Positions 19,800 through 30,000 of a stretch of DNA of 64,000 bases are shown here, one piece after another. Location: positions 203,501 through 267,500 of the forward strand of contig NC_020188.1 in assembly GCF_000315915.1 (NCBI RefSeq), read 5' to 3'. The stretch is from Henningerozyma blattae CBS 6284 (lineage: Eukaryota > Ascomycota > Saccharomycetes > Saccharomycetales > Saccharomycetaceae). A program made the translations under genes and the position numbers. The notes under the pieces were generated by a model. That model saw only the letters and a list, made by a program, of their open reading frames with translations. It was not told where the DNA came from and ran no database searches. Position 1 is the first letter of the stretch; every line of letters begins with the position of its first letter.

Positions 19800-20105
19800 A
19801 CATTCTTGGAGAATGTTGCCGAAATAGGATGCTTAAAGAGAGTAACTAACATCACGAACAACATCGTCTGCAATGACATCATTCTCCTTTTTCTGGAAAG
19901 TTCTATATTTGATTAACGGAATAATCGAAAATGAAATGAACAGTTAAGGACGGAACTGAAATTTATTTCAATCTCTAACTGAGTATATAAGATTTAAATT
20001 GATAAAGTTTTAATTTTCACGCACACATAAACTTCCAGATAAATAACCAACTCATCGAGTTATAAAATTAACACACCTTGTAACCTATTAAAAAAAATTA
20101 ATAAA

Positions 20106-20561
20106 ATGTCTGATTGGGAAGCTAACACAATTATTGGTTCTAAGGCCAGACGTGGCGCTAGTGGTCCAAGAGCCACTGTCACTAAATCTCAAGGTCAAAT
20201 CAATGCTGCTAGAAGACAAGGTTTAGTGGTCTCTGTAGATAAAAAATACGGTAGTACTAACGTCAAAGGTGACAGTGAAGGTCAAAGATTAACTAAGGTC
20301 GATCGTGAAACTGATATTATTAAACCAAAGAAATTGGACGCCAATGTTGGTAAAGCTATTTCTCGTGTACGTACTGAAAAGAAATTATCTCAAAAAGAAC
20401 TAGCTACAAAAATCAATGAAAAGCCAACTGTTATTAACGATTATGAAGCTGGAAGAGCCATTCCAAACCAACAAGTCTTGGGTAAGTTAGAAAGAGCATT
20501 AGGTGTCAAGTTGAGAGGTAAGAATATTGGTGAACCTTTGGGTGGTCCAAAGAAGAAGTAA
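20106..20561 (+). CDS. MBF1: MBF1 transcriptional coactivator (multiprotein bridging factor 1)
   Basis: Conserved coactivator that bridges Gcn4-type activators and TBP, and also limits frameshifting on stalled ribosomes. The 151-residue protein has the N-terminal MBF1 domain ([17 protein letters not shown], about 1-70). A Cro/C1-type helix-turn-helix follows at about 82-136 ([20 protein letters not shown], then [32 protein letters not shown]), ending in a basic PKKK. The length is the same as in S. cerevisiae (YOR298C-A). A TATATAA box lies at 19984-19990. Codon use looks biased to preferred yeast codons, in keeping with high expression. Confidence 0.97.
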   Translation: MSDWEANTIIGSKARRGASGPRATVTKSQGQINAARRQGLVVSVDKKYGSTNVKGDSEGQRLTKVDRETDIIKPKKLDANVGKAISRVRTEKKLSQKELATKINEKPTVINDYEAGRAIPNQQVLGKLERALGVKLRGKNIGEPLGGPKKK

Positions 20562-21125
20562 ATTGTCTTCTTACATTTACATTATTGACTTTATTTTTTC
20601 ATAATGAGATGACATACGTTCTAATGATTTTTGGTCATCTCTTGGTTTAATTTTTACTCTTACCTGATTTTTTTTTACGGCATATAGTGGTTTATATTTT
20701 TAATGAATGAAATTTCTTTCTTCCCACTTTTTTTCCTCCCTAGAATATTTTGTTAGATATATATATATATAGATTCTTAAAAAGATATTTACGCATTAGT
20801 CTTCATAATATTTTAGTTTTTTGTATTTGATTAACCTATTTGATCAGCTTAAATCTATACACTTGCCTTAATTTGTGAGTTGGTGACCTTTTTTTCTACC
20901 TTTTTCTTCTGTTGTTAAATCATATTGGAATCGTCTGTTTTTGGTACTATTTTTGTTAACTTAATTTTTTTTTTAAGAATTTTTCTAAATCCTCACCGGG
21001 AAGAAAAAAGTATTTAGAGTGTAAATAATCCAAACTTTTAAACCAAATAGAATCTTAACAATCCATATACCTCGTTTTCGAAGCTCTTCAAAATTATCGA
21101 TTAAAATTATATCAGTATAACAAAT
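20562..21125. other. Intergenic between MBF1 and RNA1
   Basis: MBF1 3' region and RNA1 promoter. It has T-tracts and a short TA repeat near 20757-20771. No gene recognised. Confidence 0.6.
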
Positions 21126-22352
21126 ATGGCTACTTTACATCTCTCTCCAACTTACAAGGATGCAGAGGTCTTTTCGATTCAAGGTAAAGCTTTAAAATTA
21201 ACCTCTGAAGATGACATTAAACCAATTTTGGAAGATTTATCCAAGCTAGAAATTGTTAAGAAAATTGATTTCTCTGGTAATACAATTGGTATCGAAGCTT
21301 CAAAGGAGTTAGCAAAATTTATTAATTCTAACGATTCTATTTTACTAAATATTGAAGAAATCAATTTTGCTGATTTATATACTTCAAGATTAGTTGATGA
21401 AGTTGTTGAATCATTAACTGCTTTATTACCAGTTTTATTGAAATGTAAAAAATTAACTATACTTAATTTATCAGATAACGCCTTTGGATTAAGAACCATC
21501 GATCAATTAGAAAATTACATCACCCATGCTATCCATTTGAAACATTTATTGTTGAGCAATAATGGTATGGGTCCATTTGCAGGTGAAAGAATTGGGAAGG
21601 CATTATTCCATTTAGCCCAAAATAAGGAATCTGCAAAAACACCTTATTTAGAAACTTTTATTTGTGGTAGAAATAGATTAGAAAATGGATCCGCTTTATA
21701 CTTAGCTCTTGGTTTAAAAGCTCATAAAGATGGCTTAAAAGTTGTTAAATTGTATCAAAATGGTATTAGGCCAAAAGGTGTTTCAACTTTATTGAACTAT
21801 GGTTTACAATATAATAAATCTTTGGAAATATTGGATTTACAAGATAATACTTTCACTTCAAGCGCTTCTTTAATTTTAGCAAAAGTTTTACCAATTTGGA
21901 AATCAACTTTGATTGAATTAAACTTAAATGATTGTCTTCTAAAGACAGCTGGTTCAGATGCTGTTTTTAAAGTTGTTAAGGAAAATACTTTCCCAAACTT
22001 GAAAACTTTGAAGTTTGAATATAATGAAATGAGTCAAGAGACATTAGAAAATTATTTAATTCCATCAATTGAAGGAACTAGCTTACCAGTATTAGAGCAC
22101 TTGGAAATTAATGGTAATAGATTTGAAGAAGATTCTGAACCATTAGATGTCTTACAAGCTAAATTTGAAGATCTAGAATTGGATGATTTAGAAGAAGTTG
22201 ATAGTGACGAAGACGAAGATAACGAAGACGAAGAAGAAGAAGAGGATGAAGAGGAAAAAATGGACGAAGTAGACGTCACATTATTAGAAAAGAATTTATC
22301 AAAGTTAAATGTCGATGATTTAGCTGCTGATTTAGCCAATACTCATATTTAA
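21126..22352 (+). CDS. RNA1: Ran GTPase-activating protein RNA1
   Basis: Cytosolic RanGAP that stimulates GTP hydrolysis by Gsp1 and so maintains the Ran gradient for nuclear transport. The 408-residue protein is a leucine-rich-repeat arc (about 30-345) of RanGAP-type LRRs, for example LRVLDLSDN-like units such as KKLTILNLSDNAFG and SLEILDLQDNTFTSSASL. The catalytic Arg region lies near residue 75 (FADLYTSRLVDEV). An acidic tail of nearly uninterrupted Asp/Glu at about 355-385 precedes the terminal helix. Length and layout match S. cerevisiae Rna1 (407 residues, YMR235C), in the sister block to its neighbours MBF1 and TIM18. Confidence 0.97.
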   Translation: MATLHLSPTYKDAEVFSIQGKALKLTSEDDIKPILEDLSKLEIVKKIDFSGNTIGIEASKELAKFINSNDSILLNIEEINFADLYTSRLVDEVVESLTALLPVLLKCKKLTILNLSDNAFGLRTIDQLENYITHAIHLKHLLLSNNGMGPFAGERIGKALFHLAQNKESAKTPYLETFICGRNRLENGSALYLALGLKAHKDGLKVVKLYQNGIRPKGVSTLLNYGLQYNKSLEILDLQDNTFTSSASLILAKVLPIWKSTLIELNLNDCLLKTAGSDAVFKVVKENTFPNLKTLKFEYNEMSQETLENYLIPSIEGTSLPVLEHLEINGNRFEEDSEPLDVLQAKFEDLELDDLEEVDSDEDEDNEDEEEEEDEEEKMDEVDVTLLEKNLSKLNVDDLAADLANTHI

Positions 22353-22930
22353 GTGGGAAAAAAACTTTTCTCAAAATATATTCAACAAAAATTTCGTATA
22401 AAATACATTTTTTTTATAGAAGTTATCATTATAATAATGATTCACATTCAAACGAAAAAAATCATCTACTCCATATTTATAAAAAAATCATGGAATAATA
22501 GTATATTAGCAAAGTTATCTCAATTAATTGGATTTATTATATTGAAATAACTTGAATATCAGTAATTTAGAAAATGTATTCATTATTTATTTACGTCTGT
22601 ATATTATATTACTGTCATTGTCATTTTTAACATCGAAATATAACACAAACGCTTGGTCTGTTTTAAAAATTGGAACAAATTTTAAATAAATGCCTCTTAG
22701 CTTTTGGAACCATTGGTTTCTAGATGTATATTTTTTCTATTTAGTTCATATACTTTGTATATTTTATATTTTCTTGCTTAGTACTCTTATTAAAGAAATA
22801 GGTGCCGGGCCTGTGCAAAAAAAACCATTCATCCTAGATCTCGTCCAGATATTACAGTGAAATAATACACTTGAAAACTATTAAAGTTCTATCTTAACCC
22901 AATAGTAGTATTGCTATAATAATCAGAATT
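22353..22930. other. Intergenic between RNA1 and TIM18
   Basis: Very AT-rich spacer. A short open frame right after the RNA1 stop has the composition of non-coding DNA. No RNA gene or motif recognised. Confidence 0.6.
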
Positions 22931-23533
22931 ATGAATCTAATACGACCATATACTCAAACAACAAATATTCTTAAATCGACAATCTCTCGGACTTCAAATA
23001 TTTCTAAAAGAAGAATTTCAAAACAGATTACACCATGCACATTAATTAATTCTAAACGATTCTTTTCACTTACACCTGATTTTTCCAAATTAAAACTCAA
23101 CAAAACACCAGCTGGTGGAGTTATTGGTGATGTTAATGAGCCTTTTAAAATAAATGAAACTAATTTTTATGAAGGTTCATATCATTGGCAATATGAGCAT
23201 ATCATTACTATTACGTTACTTCCACTAACGGGCTATTCTTTATACGCAGGACTAACTGACGTGATTATACACCCATTGATTGATGCCAGTCTTTGCACAT
23301 CTTATTTATTATTTGTTTATTACGAATTAGTAAGTTGCATAACCGATTACATACCGAAAAGAAAGTTTGGTGTTTGGAATACTTTTGCTAGATATTTATT
23401 AAGTGGTGGTACTGCCCTAAGTTTATATGGAATATATGAATTAGAAACCAATGGTAACGGATTTGTTGAACTTTTAAAGTCCATATGGAAAAAGGAAAAA
23501 TATACAGACTTTGATTCTAAATACTACGAGTAA
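22931..23533 (+). CDS. TIM18: TIM18, TIM22 complex subunit (SDH4-like)
   Basis: Subunit of the mitochondrial inner-membrane TIM22 translocase that inserts carrier proteins. It derives from the succinate-dehydrogenase membrane anchor Sdh4. The 200-residue protein has a basic, Ser/Thr/Arg-rich mitochondrial presequence (about 1-45), then an Sdh4-type fold with three hydrophobic segments between about 80 and 175. The conserved CITDYIPKRKFGVW block aligns with CIIDYIPK in S. cerevisiae Tim18 as I recall it. The end (LSLYGIYELETNGNGFVELLKSIW) fits Tim18 better than Sdh4. Neighbours MBF1 and YOR296W also support TIM18 (YOR297C). SDH4/SHH4 is the alternative. Confidence 0.88.
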   Translation: MNLIRPYTQTTNILKSTISRTSNISKRRISKQITPCTLINSKRFFSLTPDFSKLKLNKTPAGGVIGDVNEPFKINETNFYEGSYHWQYEHIITITLLPLTGYSLYAGLTDVIIHPLIDASLCTSYLLFVYYELVSCITDYIPKRKFGVWNTFARYLLSGGTALSLYGIYELETNGNGFVELLKSIWKKEKYTDFDSKYYE

Positions 23534-23741
23534 ATATTGTAGTTCTCCTTTGTGAAATAGATATATACAAGTATATAACTACATGTAAATAGCTCCGAAC
23601 ACCTTTTTTTCATAGATAAAAAATGCAATGTTAATTAATATATATTAATTATATATTATTTAAAATCAAATACCTCACAATAATACCTAGTATGAGAAGC
23701 AAAAACGAAAAGAAAAATTTCAACATTATTAGATAAACAGC

Positions 23742-25061
23742 TTAATGCTTAGCAGCACCTTCTCTTGCCAATAAATCTGCTCTTTCGTTACCAGCTTCAC
23801 CAGCATGACCTTTAACCCATTGGATTTTGAAATTCCCGTTATTTTGAAATTTATCCTTGTTAACTTCATAATATTGCTTAACCTTAGCATGCTTCTGAAT
23901 TAAAGGTAGAGCAATATCTGAATTTGGCAATTCACTCAATTTTTTATCATCATAAGTTTGATATCTATCGTTTAATAAATTTGCCACATATTCCGAATCT
24001 GTTTTAATTTGATAATTAACTTGTTTGTCTTTCGAAGTTAGGTTATCCCAAATAACATCCAGCGCAGAAGATACAGCTTGTAATTCTGCTCTATTATTAG
24101 TTTGGGCACCATTTGTCAATCTTTCAGAAATATCGTTCTGTGGCTCGTCTGTAAAATGAACACCATAACCAGCGCGAGACGTAGAGGTACCATTTGATAA
24201 AGCTGAACCATCACAGTAAACGTCGCAAGTTTTGTAATATTTGGAACCAGTAGATGACGCATTGGACGTCGAAGATATTTTGTGTTTGGAATAGAATTCA
24301 TCTTGTGGAATACCAATGTGCTTATAATCAATTGAAGAATCTGTAATACCTTTTACATAATTTTGAGCACTCTGTTGATTGTCAAACTTCTTAAATGTAA
24401 GACCCTTCTGACGATGAACATAACTTTTACAGTCCTCCCAATTTTGGAAAATTTTACTTTCAATATTAGGATTAGAACTTTTCACTGAATAGTAATTCTT
24501 CGAAGTGGAGCCCGCAGAAGATGAGTTCCTCCATGATCCTTTCTTAGTAATACCTGATGATTGCTTTAGAGAATAATATGACCCACTATATCCATTGCCA
24601 TCACGATAACTGTTAGAGGAAGCATAGCTATAGCTAGACGAACCTTTCTTATAATTAGAACTTTTTGGCGCATGTGATCTTGAATATGAAGAATATCCCG
24701 AATAGGAAGATGAAGAGGAGGGATAGCTCTTACTCGAATTAGAAGAATATGCTGATGATCTGGAAGCACTAGAAGAGCTAGAAGAGCCAGAAGAATTTGA
24801 ATATCCACCAGAACCTTGCGAAAAAGCCTGGGCTTCTGAATAAGTATCGAAACGTTTATACACAGCGCCGCTGTAGCCGTTCACACTTGATGAACAGTCA
24901 TTCCAGTTGTCATAAACACCTTCATTTCTACCGTTTTGTACGGCGTAATAACTGCCCTTTTTAGCCATTTTTGAATGATATCTCACACTTAGATGTCCTG
25001 ATTTTCTTGCCTTTCCTTGTATTAAAATGCTTATTTTGCTTACAAACCTTGTTTGATGCAT
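23742..25061 (-). CDS. RNH1: Ribonuclease H1 with two hybrid-binding domains and possible mitochondrial extension
   Basis: Cleaves RNA in RNA-DNA hybrids. The 439-residue frame has two RNase H hybrid-binding modules: residues about 35-80 (YYAVQNGRNEGVYDNWNDC; GAVYKRF) and about 190-235 (YYSVKSSNPNIESKIFQNW; GLTFKKF). They are joined by a Ser/Tyr-rich low-complexity linker. The catalytic domain (about 285-438) carries the D-E-D-D residues in CDGSALSNG, NNRAELQAV, KTDSEYV and RADLLAREG. The S. cerevisiae protein (348 residues) starts at the equivalent of Met32 here (ATG at 24966-24968). Upstream residues 1-31 have many Arg/Lys/Ser and no acidic residue, like a mitochondrial targeting sequence, so two start sites may give mitochondrial and nuclear forms. 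RNH1 is YMR234W. Confidence 0.95.
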   Translation of the reverse strand: MHQTRFVSKISILIQGKARKSGHLSVRYHSKMAKKGSYYAVQNGRNEGVYDNWNDCSSSVNGYSGAVYKRFDTYSEAQAFSQGSGGYSNSSGSSSSSSASRSSAYSSNSSKSYPSSSSSYSGYSSYSRSHAPKSSNYKKGSSSYSYASSNSYRDGNGYSGSYYSLKQSSGITKKGSWRNSSSAGSTSKNYYSVKSSNPNIESKIFQNWEDCKSYVHRQKGLTFKKFDNQQSAQNYVKGITDSSIDYKHIGIPQDEFYSKHKISSTSNASSTGSKYYKTCDVYCDGSALSNGTSTSRAGYGVHFTDEPQNDISERLTNGAQTNNRAELQAVSSALDVIWDNLTSKDKQVNYQIKTDSEYVANLLNDRYQTYDDKKLSELPNSDIALPLIQKHAKVKQYYEVNKDKFQNNGNFKIQWVKGHAGEAGNERADLLAREGAAKH

Positions 25062-26149
25062 CGGTTTTAACCTTTTGAAGATACGAATATCTTGAGTTTA
25101 TATAAAATTATTGATTAAGCTCCTGGTACTACTTCAACATTTCCAACTAAAGAAGTTGACGTGTTCAACACCTATGGGACGATCCATATTTTTTCCAGGA
25201 GGACATCGCTCTTAAAAATATTAACGCGTCCTTAAATGTCAGATGATAAATACGTATCATTATTAACATAACCGATACAAATGATCTGCATTCTTATAGC
25301 ATTAGTTTATATAATTATTTCAAAGTCATTTAACTCTAAATGACTGTATGTAGATATATTGTTATTATATATAGATCTGGCTATAATTTACAAGATAATT
25401 ATATGGCTTATATAATATTCTCAATAGTAACAACTCTTGCGCATTAATAGGGAAAAATATAGAATAGCTTATTTACTTAGCAAGGCAGAAACTGCTGGAA
25501 AATAATATAATTGTTTTTCTAATTATTTCTTAAAAAGACCTTTATAAAAAGTGTTTAATTTTCACATGCCTAGTTTGGTTCATAATTAAGGTAATAGTTA
25601 AGTAAGGGAAATGGAGCTTATTTTATTTTACTATAGAAAGGGTATATTTTTTAGATGAATATCGATATTTATAAAGTATGTGAAAGAAGTAATCCAAAAT
25701 TACATCAAAACATCATTATTAAATAATGGTAGACACTCAAATTCCTGTAGAAACTACCGGGATTCAAGAGAGTTAGACATTGTTATACAGTGTTTAAGAT
25801 GTAAAGGCGATTACTTTATTTAGACATATATAGTAAATAATATAATTAAAATGAATATATTTCTTAATCAGTGTTTTTCGATATAAACAGAAAAACACAT
25901 TTTAAACAATAAGTCACGTGATAAAAGTCTTTAACCACTTAATAGAAAATGATATAATCATATTCCAGCAGAAACAAACTGTTACATTGTGTAAATAAAT
26001 AACTAAGTAGTCTCATTAAGCAGTTAATTATATTGATACTATTGGGAAATATTGAACTATCCTGTTCTATAACAATGAATTAGCGATTCTTCAAGAAATA
26101 TACTACCTAATAAAGGTACATAATTTTTCTGAAAATTTCGAAAATTCTT
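25062..26149. other. Gene-poor intergenic region upstream of tRNA-Ile
   Basis: About 1.1 kb with no supported gene; it includes the RNH1 promoter. A GTCACGTG box (core 25915-25920) lies about 230 bp before the tRNA. The last 80 bases before the tRNA look vaguely like a yeast LTR end, but no paired TG...CA ends or target-site duplication were found, so no mobile element is called. Confidence 0.5.
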
Positions 26150-26223
26150 GGTTCCTTGGCCCAGTTGGTTAAGGCATCGTGCTAATAACGCGGGGATCAG
26201 CGGTTCGATCCCGCTAGGAACCA
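26150..26223 (+). tRNA. tRNA-Ile (anticodon AAT)
   Basis: A 74-nt tRNA including the discriminator A. Acceptor stem GGTTCCT/AGGAACC. The D arm contains GGCCCAGTTGGTTAAGGC (A box). The anticodon stem-loop is TCGTG-CTAATAA-CGCGG with anticodon AAT. The T arm is GCGGTTCGATCCCGC (B box). It is nearly identical to S. cerevisiae tRNA-Ile(AAU), with compensatory changes in the acceptor stem. No intron. A TTTT terminator lies at 26227-26230, and a GTCACGTGAC palindrome follows 25 bp after the 3' end. Confidence 0.98.
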
Positions 26224-27021
26224 TTATTTTGTCAGATTTCAGACAGTCACGTGACTACAAACTTTTCTATTAGTTTTTTTTTGCCGTTAGCAGAAAAAAT
26301 ATCAATTTATCACAAATATATACATTTTCTACTTACAAGACAGTTAAAAAATCTTTTCTATAAAACAGAGTTTCAAAGCTAAAAGCAAAAAAGAACTATC
26401 AATTACTAGGAAAGAAAGTAGCAATAAGATTGACGAAATTAATACTGAATTAATATTTCAGTAAAATACCAATTAGAAGTGTAGTCGGAAAGATGCCCCG
26501 ATTTTTATATTTTTTAAAGTTTATATTTCATTTAAAATGCATCTATAACTATCCCTAAAGAAAAACCTTCTTGAGAGACATATTCCCTGTGATTTATAAT
26601 TACTTGAGTAAATTTTTATAATATTTTATGGTGAGCATACTCCTTAATGAAAATAATATGATAACAGCTCGCACATTTATCAAGCAGGAACTAATAATAT
26701 ATGCGGATTTATATGTGTGTATCTGACAGGAGTTGCAGCATTTTCAATATTAGATAAGAGTTGTATAGTTTTGTACAATATAACATTATGATAATAAATT
26801 TGGAAATGAGGTATTCAAATATAGGAAGACCTCTTTAATTACAGTTTGAAACGAATTCAAATTTTTGATTTTTTTTATTATTAATTAAATTTTCAAGGAT
26901 TCTGTCAACATTGTGAATTAACCATTTATCATTTTTCTAAATAATGTTTGGATGATGCAGAATACTTAATTCCATAGCTACCAATATGGTGGAATATAAT
27001 AGAAAAATACCATGAAACCAT
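26224..27021. other. Intergenic downstream of tRNA-Ile
   Basis: AT-rich, about 800 bp, running to the 3' end of the minus-strand YOR296W homologue. It contains the tRNA terminator and the CACGTG palindrome at 26248-26253. No gene recognised. Confidence 0.55.
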
Positions 27022-30000
27022 TTATCCTTCAATGGCCTGATGAATCAAACGACTAGCCTCAATACGTTTTTTAGCCTTTTCTTGCTCCATCAATATTTCA
27101 TGAACATACTCTAATTCTCCCTTGCTAATCAAAATCCTTAAAACAATTATTAAAGTTTGCTCAACATTTTTTATTGGTTCTTGCTTAATTTCAGATAATT
27201 CCTTTTTCATTTGTTTTCTCTTTCTCAGAGTAGCATTGGCCATAATTGTCTTTTTTCTAGCTAATGTACCTAAGCGCTTATTTAAACTAGAGACTCTATT
27301 CTTGTTAATTTCACTAGGTGTGTCCTCATTAGTGCTAACTCCGTTGATAATTTGCATATATTTTGTGTATTCTGGAACCATTCTCTGCGCATCTTCTTTC
27401 AATGATATGATATCTTTATCGTAGAATATAGGTACTAGTAACAAACCTTGGTAAATTTCATTCTTCAATTTCTCAAGTGGTGGACCTTCTCCTGCATTAT
27501 AAAAAAAATCGACACATAATGCTCGAAGCCAAATAAAAATCGATTCTAATTCAAGAGTAGTTAAAGCTCTACCATAACCGGGAATAATTGTACCATAATT
27601 GAATGATGATGCCACAACCTCTGTCCAACTTGTGTTCTTACGAGAATTAAGAACACTTTCACTTTTTCCTATCGATAGTGGAGGTAAAATAAGATTATCA
27701 ACGGCTCTTAAGATTAAGTTCCACGCGTTAAGCATAACTTTAAATAATAACTCTTCATTTAATTCAGTACCAAGGATATTTAAATTGGAATTTAAGTAAT
27801 CGAATAATGGAACAATCGCATCATAAATAGCGTTTTTAGGAGATTGCTGTTTACCGTTGTTACCACATATGGTTTTCAGAGTATCCCTTGAAAATGCAAA
27901 TTGAATAAATGTAAAACATTTGGAAACAAAAAGATCAATAGCTCTATTTCTAGCTCTTATCAAAGATCTATATATTTTACCCATCGAAAACATGGCATCC
28001 AATTTCTCTCTTTCTAATGATACTTCGAAGACTAGATATCCTTGGGTATCAAATGGTAAAAGGAAACTATTTGGATAGCCATTTTCTTTAATCTTTCTTT
28101 TATCTAATACAAATGAAATTTTACCACATATCTGCATTTTGTTGAGTTTTTCGATTTTCCTATTTGTGTGATGCCAAAGAATGAGAGAAAGAGGAACTGA
28201 ATCACTCTGAGATGAAGTAAACTCAAATTCCTCATCCCAAATCGGATTTATAGATTTCTTGACAGTTTTAGTTTTACCTATATATTTTTCAGATTTCTGA
28301 TTTAAAATACTCAGACTTAAATTAGACAAACCATCATGAGACAATCCTTTTACATCATCCGCACTAATGATTCTAATAGTATACAAATTATCAAGTGAGG
28401 CTATATTTTTACTGCCAATATTATCCTTGACAGACTTCCCTTTTTTTTCATTTTCGGCTATTATCTGTGATATATGTTCTGCTTGGATATAATCATCCAT
28501 GGCATTTAATTTTTCAATCATTGCTTCCAGATTGCATAAGAGAGTACAAGTTCTCTTTCTATATTCATAAGGCTGTGGGATCTCAACTACGTTTTCTGAA
28601 AGTAAGACATTCTTAATGTCATGGAAGTTCCAAGAATTAGGAATCTTTGACGAATATTTAATATTTTTTTCTTTGATACCCTCTGAACCTAGTTCTTCAT
28701 TTTCATCTTCATTCTGCAAATCAGATTCTATTATTTCTAAAACTTGAACGATATAAGCATTTAAGCCATCTGAAAAAGTCTTCAAGATGAACGTAATTAT
28801 CTTTGAGATTTGATACTCATTTTCCCATTCTAATTTCCTAAAGACTGATATAGATTCATTGAACATTTTAAAAATATCTAATACCGATTGACTATAGGTT
28901 ACAGTATCATTAATTGGTTCCCAATTTTCACTTTTTATCGAATTAGTTATTACCTTAACTATCTTGGAACTAACATCATCACATAGTTGAAGTAAATATT
29001 CGAAGAAAACATTTTCAAGTTTACATGGAAATTTTTTGTTTGGCTGTACTTGTAGGTAAATATAACGGATTTCTCTGAATACTTTATAAGCATCTAACGC
29101 TGTTGCAGAATCTGGTTTGTTATATTTTGTTACTCGTTTGATCATTGTAGAAAAATCGGTACCAAAAGCTTCAATTAAAAATGATGCACATTCTGGAGCG
29201 ATAAGTATAGTATCTAGTAATGGTTTTGTAAATCTTTTCTGTAACCGTTCAATACGTTCGATAATTAATTGTGCCACATCTTGTATGTGAATAATGTCAA
29301 TTGTTTTATCTTTTGGAATCGAATCTAAGAGAGAAACGTAATACTCTATGCTACTATCAAATAGTGTTTTTCTTAATTGTTTCAACCATTTTTTTCTTTC
29401 AGACTCATATTGCTCTTCAAATGACATAAATGCTGTGTCTTCTAACACATAGCTGTAATAAAATAACAGAACTGGGTTTAATTTTGGCATAGTATTTCCA
29501 AAAATTCCTGATAGTAGATTATCTAGATGAACCATGCATTGATTTGAAGTTTGAGACATGTTTAAGGCCCAACGAGCTCTATCTTGATCATTCCAATATT
29601 GTGTATCTAAATAATCATTTGATCCAGGAACAACAGTAAACATAAAATTGAAAAAACTCTCTGCAGTTGTAATGTTTAATTCTTTATCTGACAGGATAGT
29701 TAGGTTTGCAGAAGTATATAATAATGACAGTAGAGTTGTTGGAAAATTTAAACGCCAATATTTTGAAAACTTTGAGATGAAAAAAACGAGCCTTTGAGAG
29801 TAACTAGTGATATTCGAGTTTTCTGCAGCTTCTAATTGCAGTAAGAGGGATATCAATTTCACAAAAATGCTCATTGAATTCTCAGGAATCCAAATATTCA
29901 TTTTTGAAAGTTCAGTATGCCTCTTATCTCCATAAATAGATAATAATTCATCTACTTCTTTTAATTCGAATTTTTTCCAAACATTATAGTCCAGAACATT

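Noticed and set aside
22052..22339. Ser-rich minus-strand frame inside RNA1
   Set aside because: It is the antisense shadow of the acidic tail.
22353..22550. Small frame directly after RNA1
   Set aside because: It has AT-rich spacer composition and no recognisable domain.
25913..25990. Point centromere suggested by GTCACGTG followed by AT-rich DNA
   Set aside because: No CDEIII-like TTTCCGAA element downstream, and the syntenic S. cerevisiae regions are far from centromeres.
26080..26149. LTR remnant upstream of tRNA-Ile
   Set aside because: There is only weak resemblance, with no terminal TG/CA pair and no target-site duplication.
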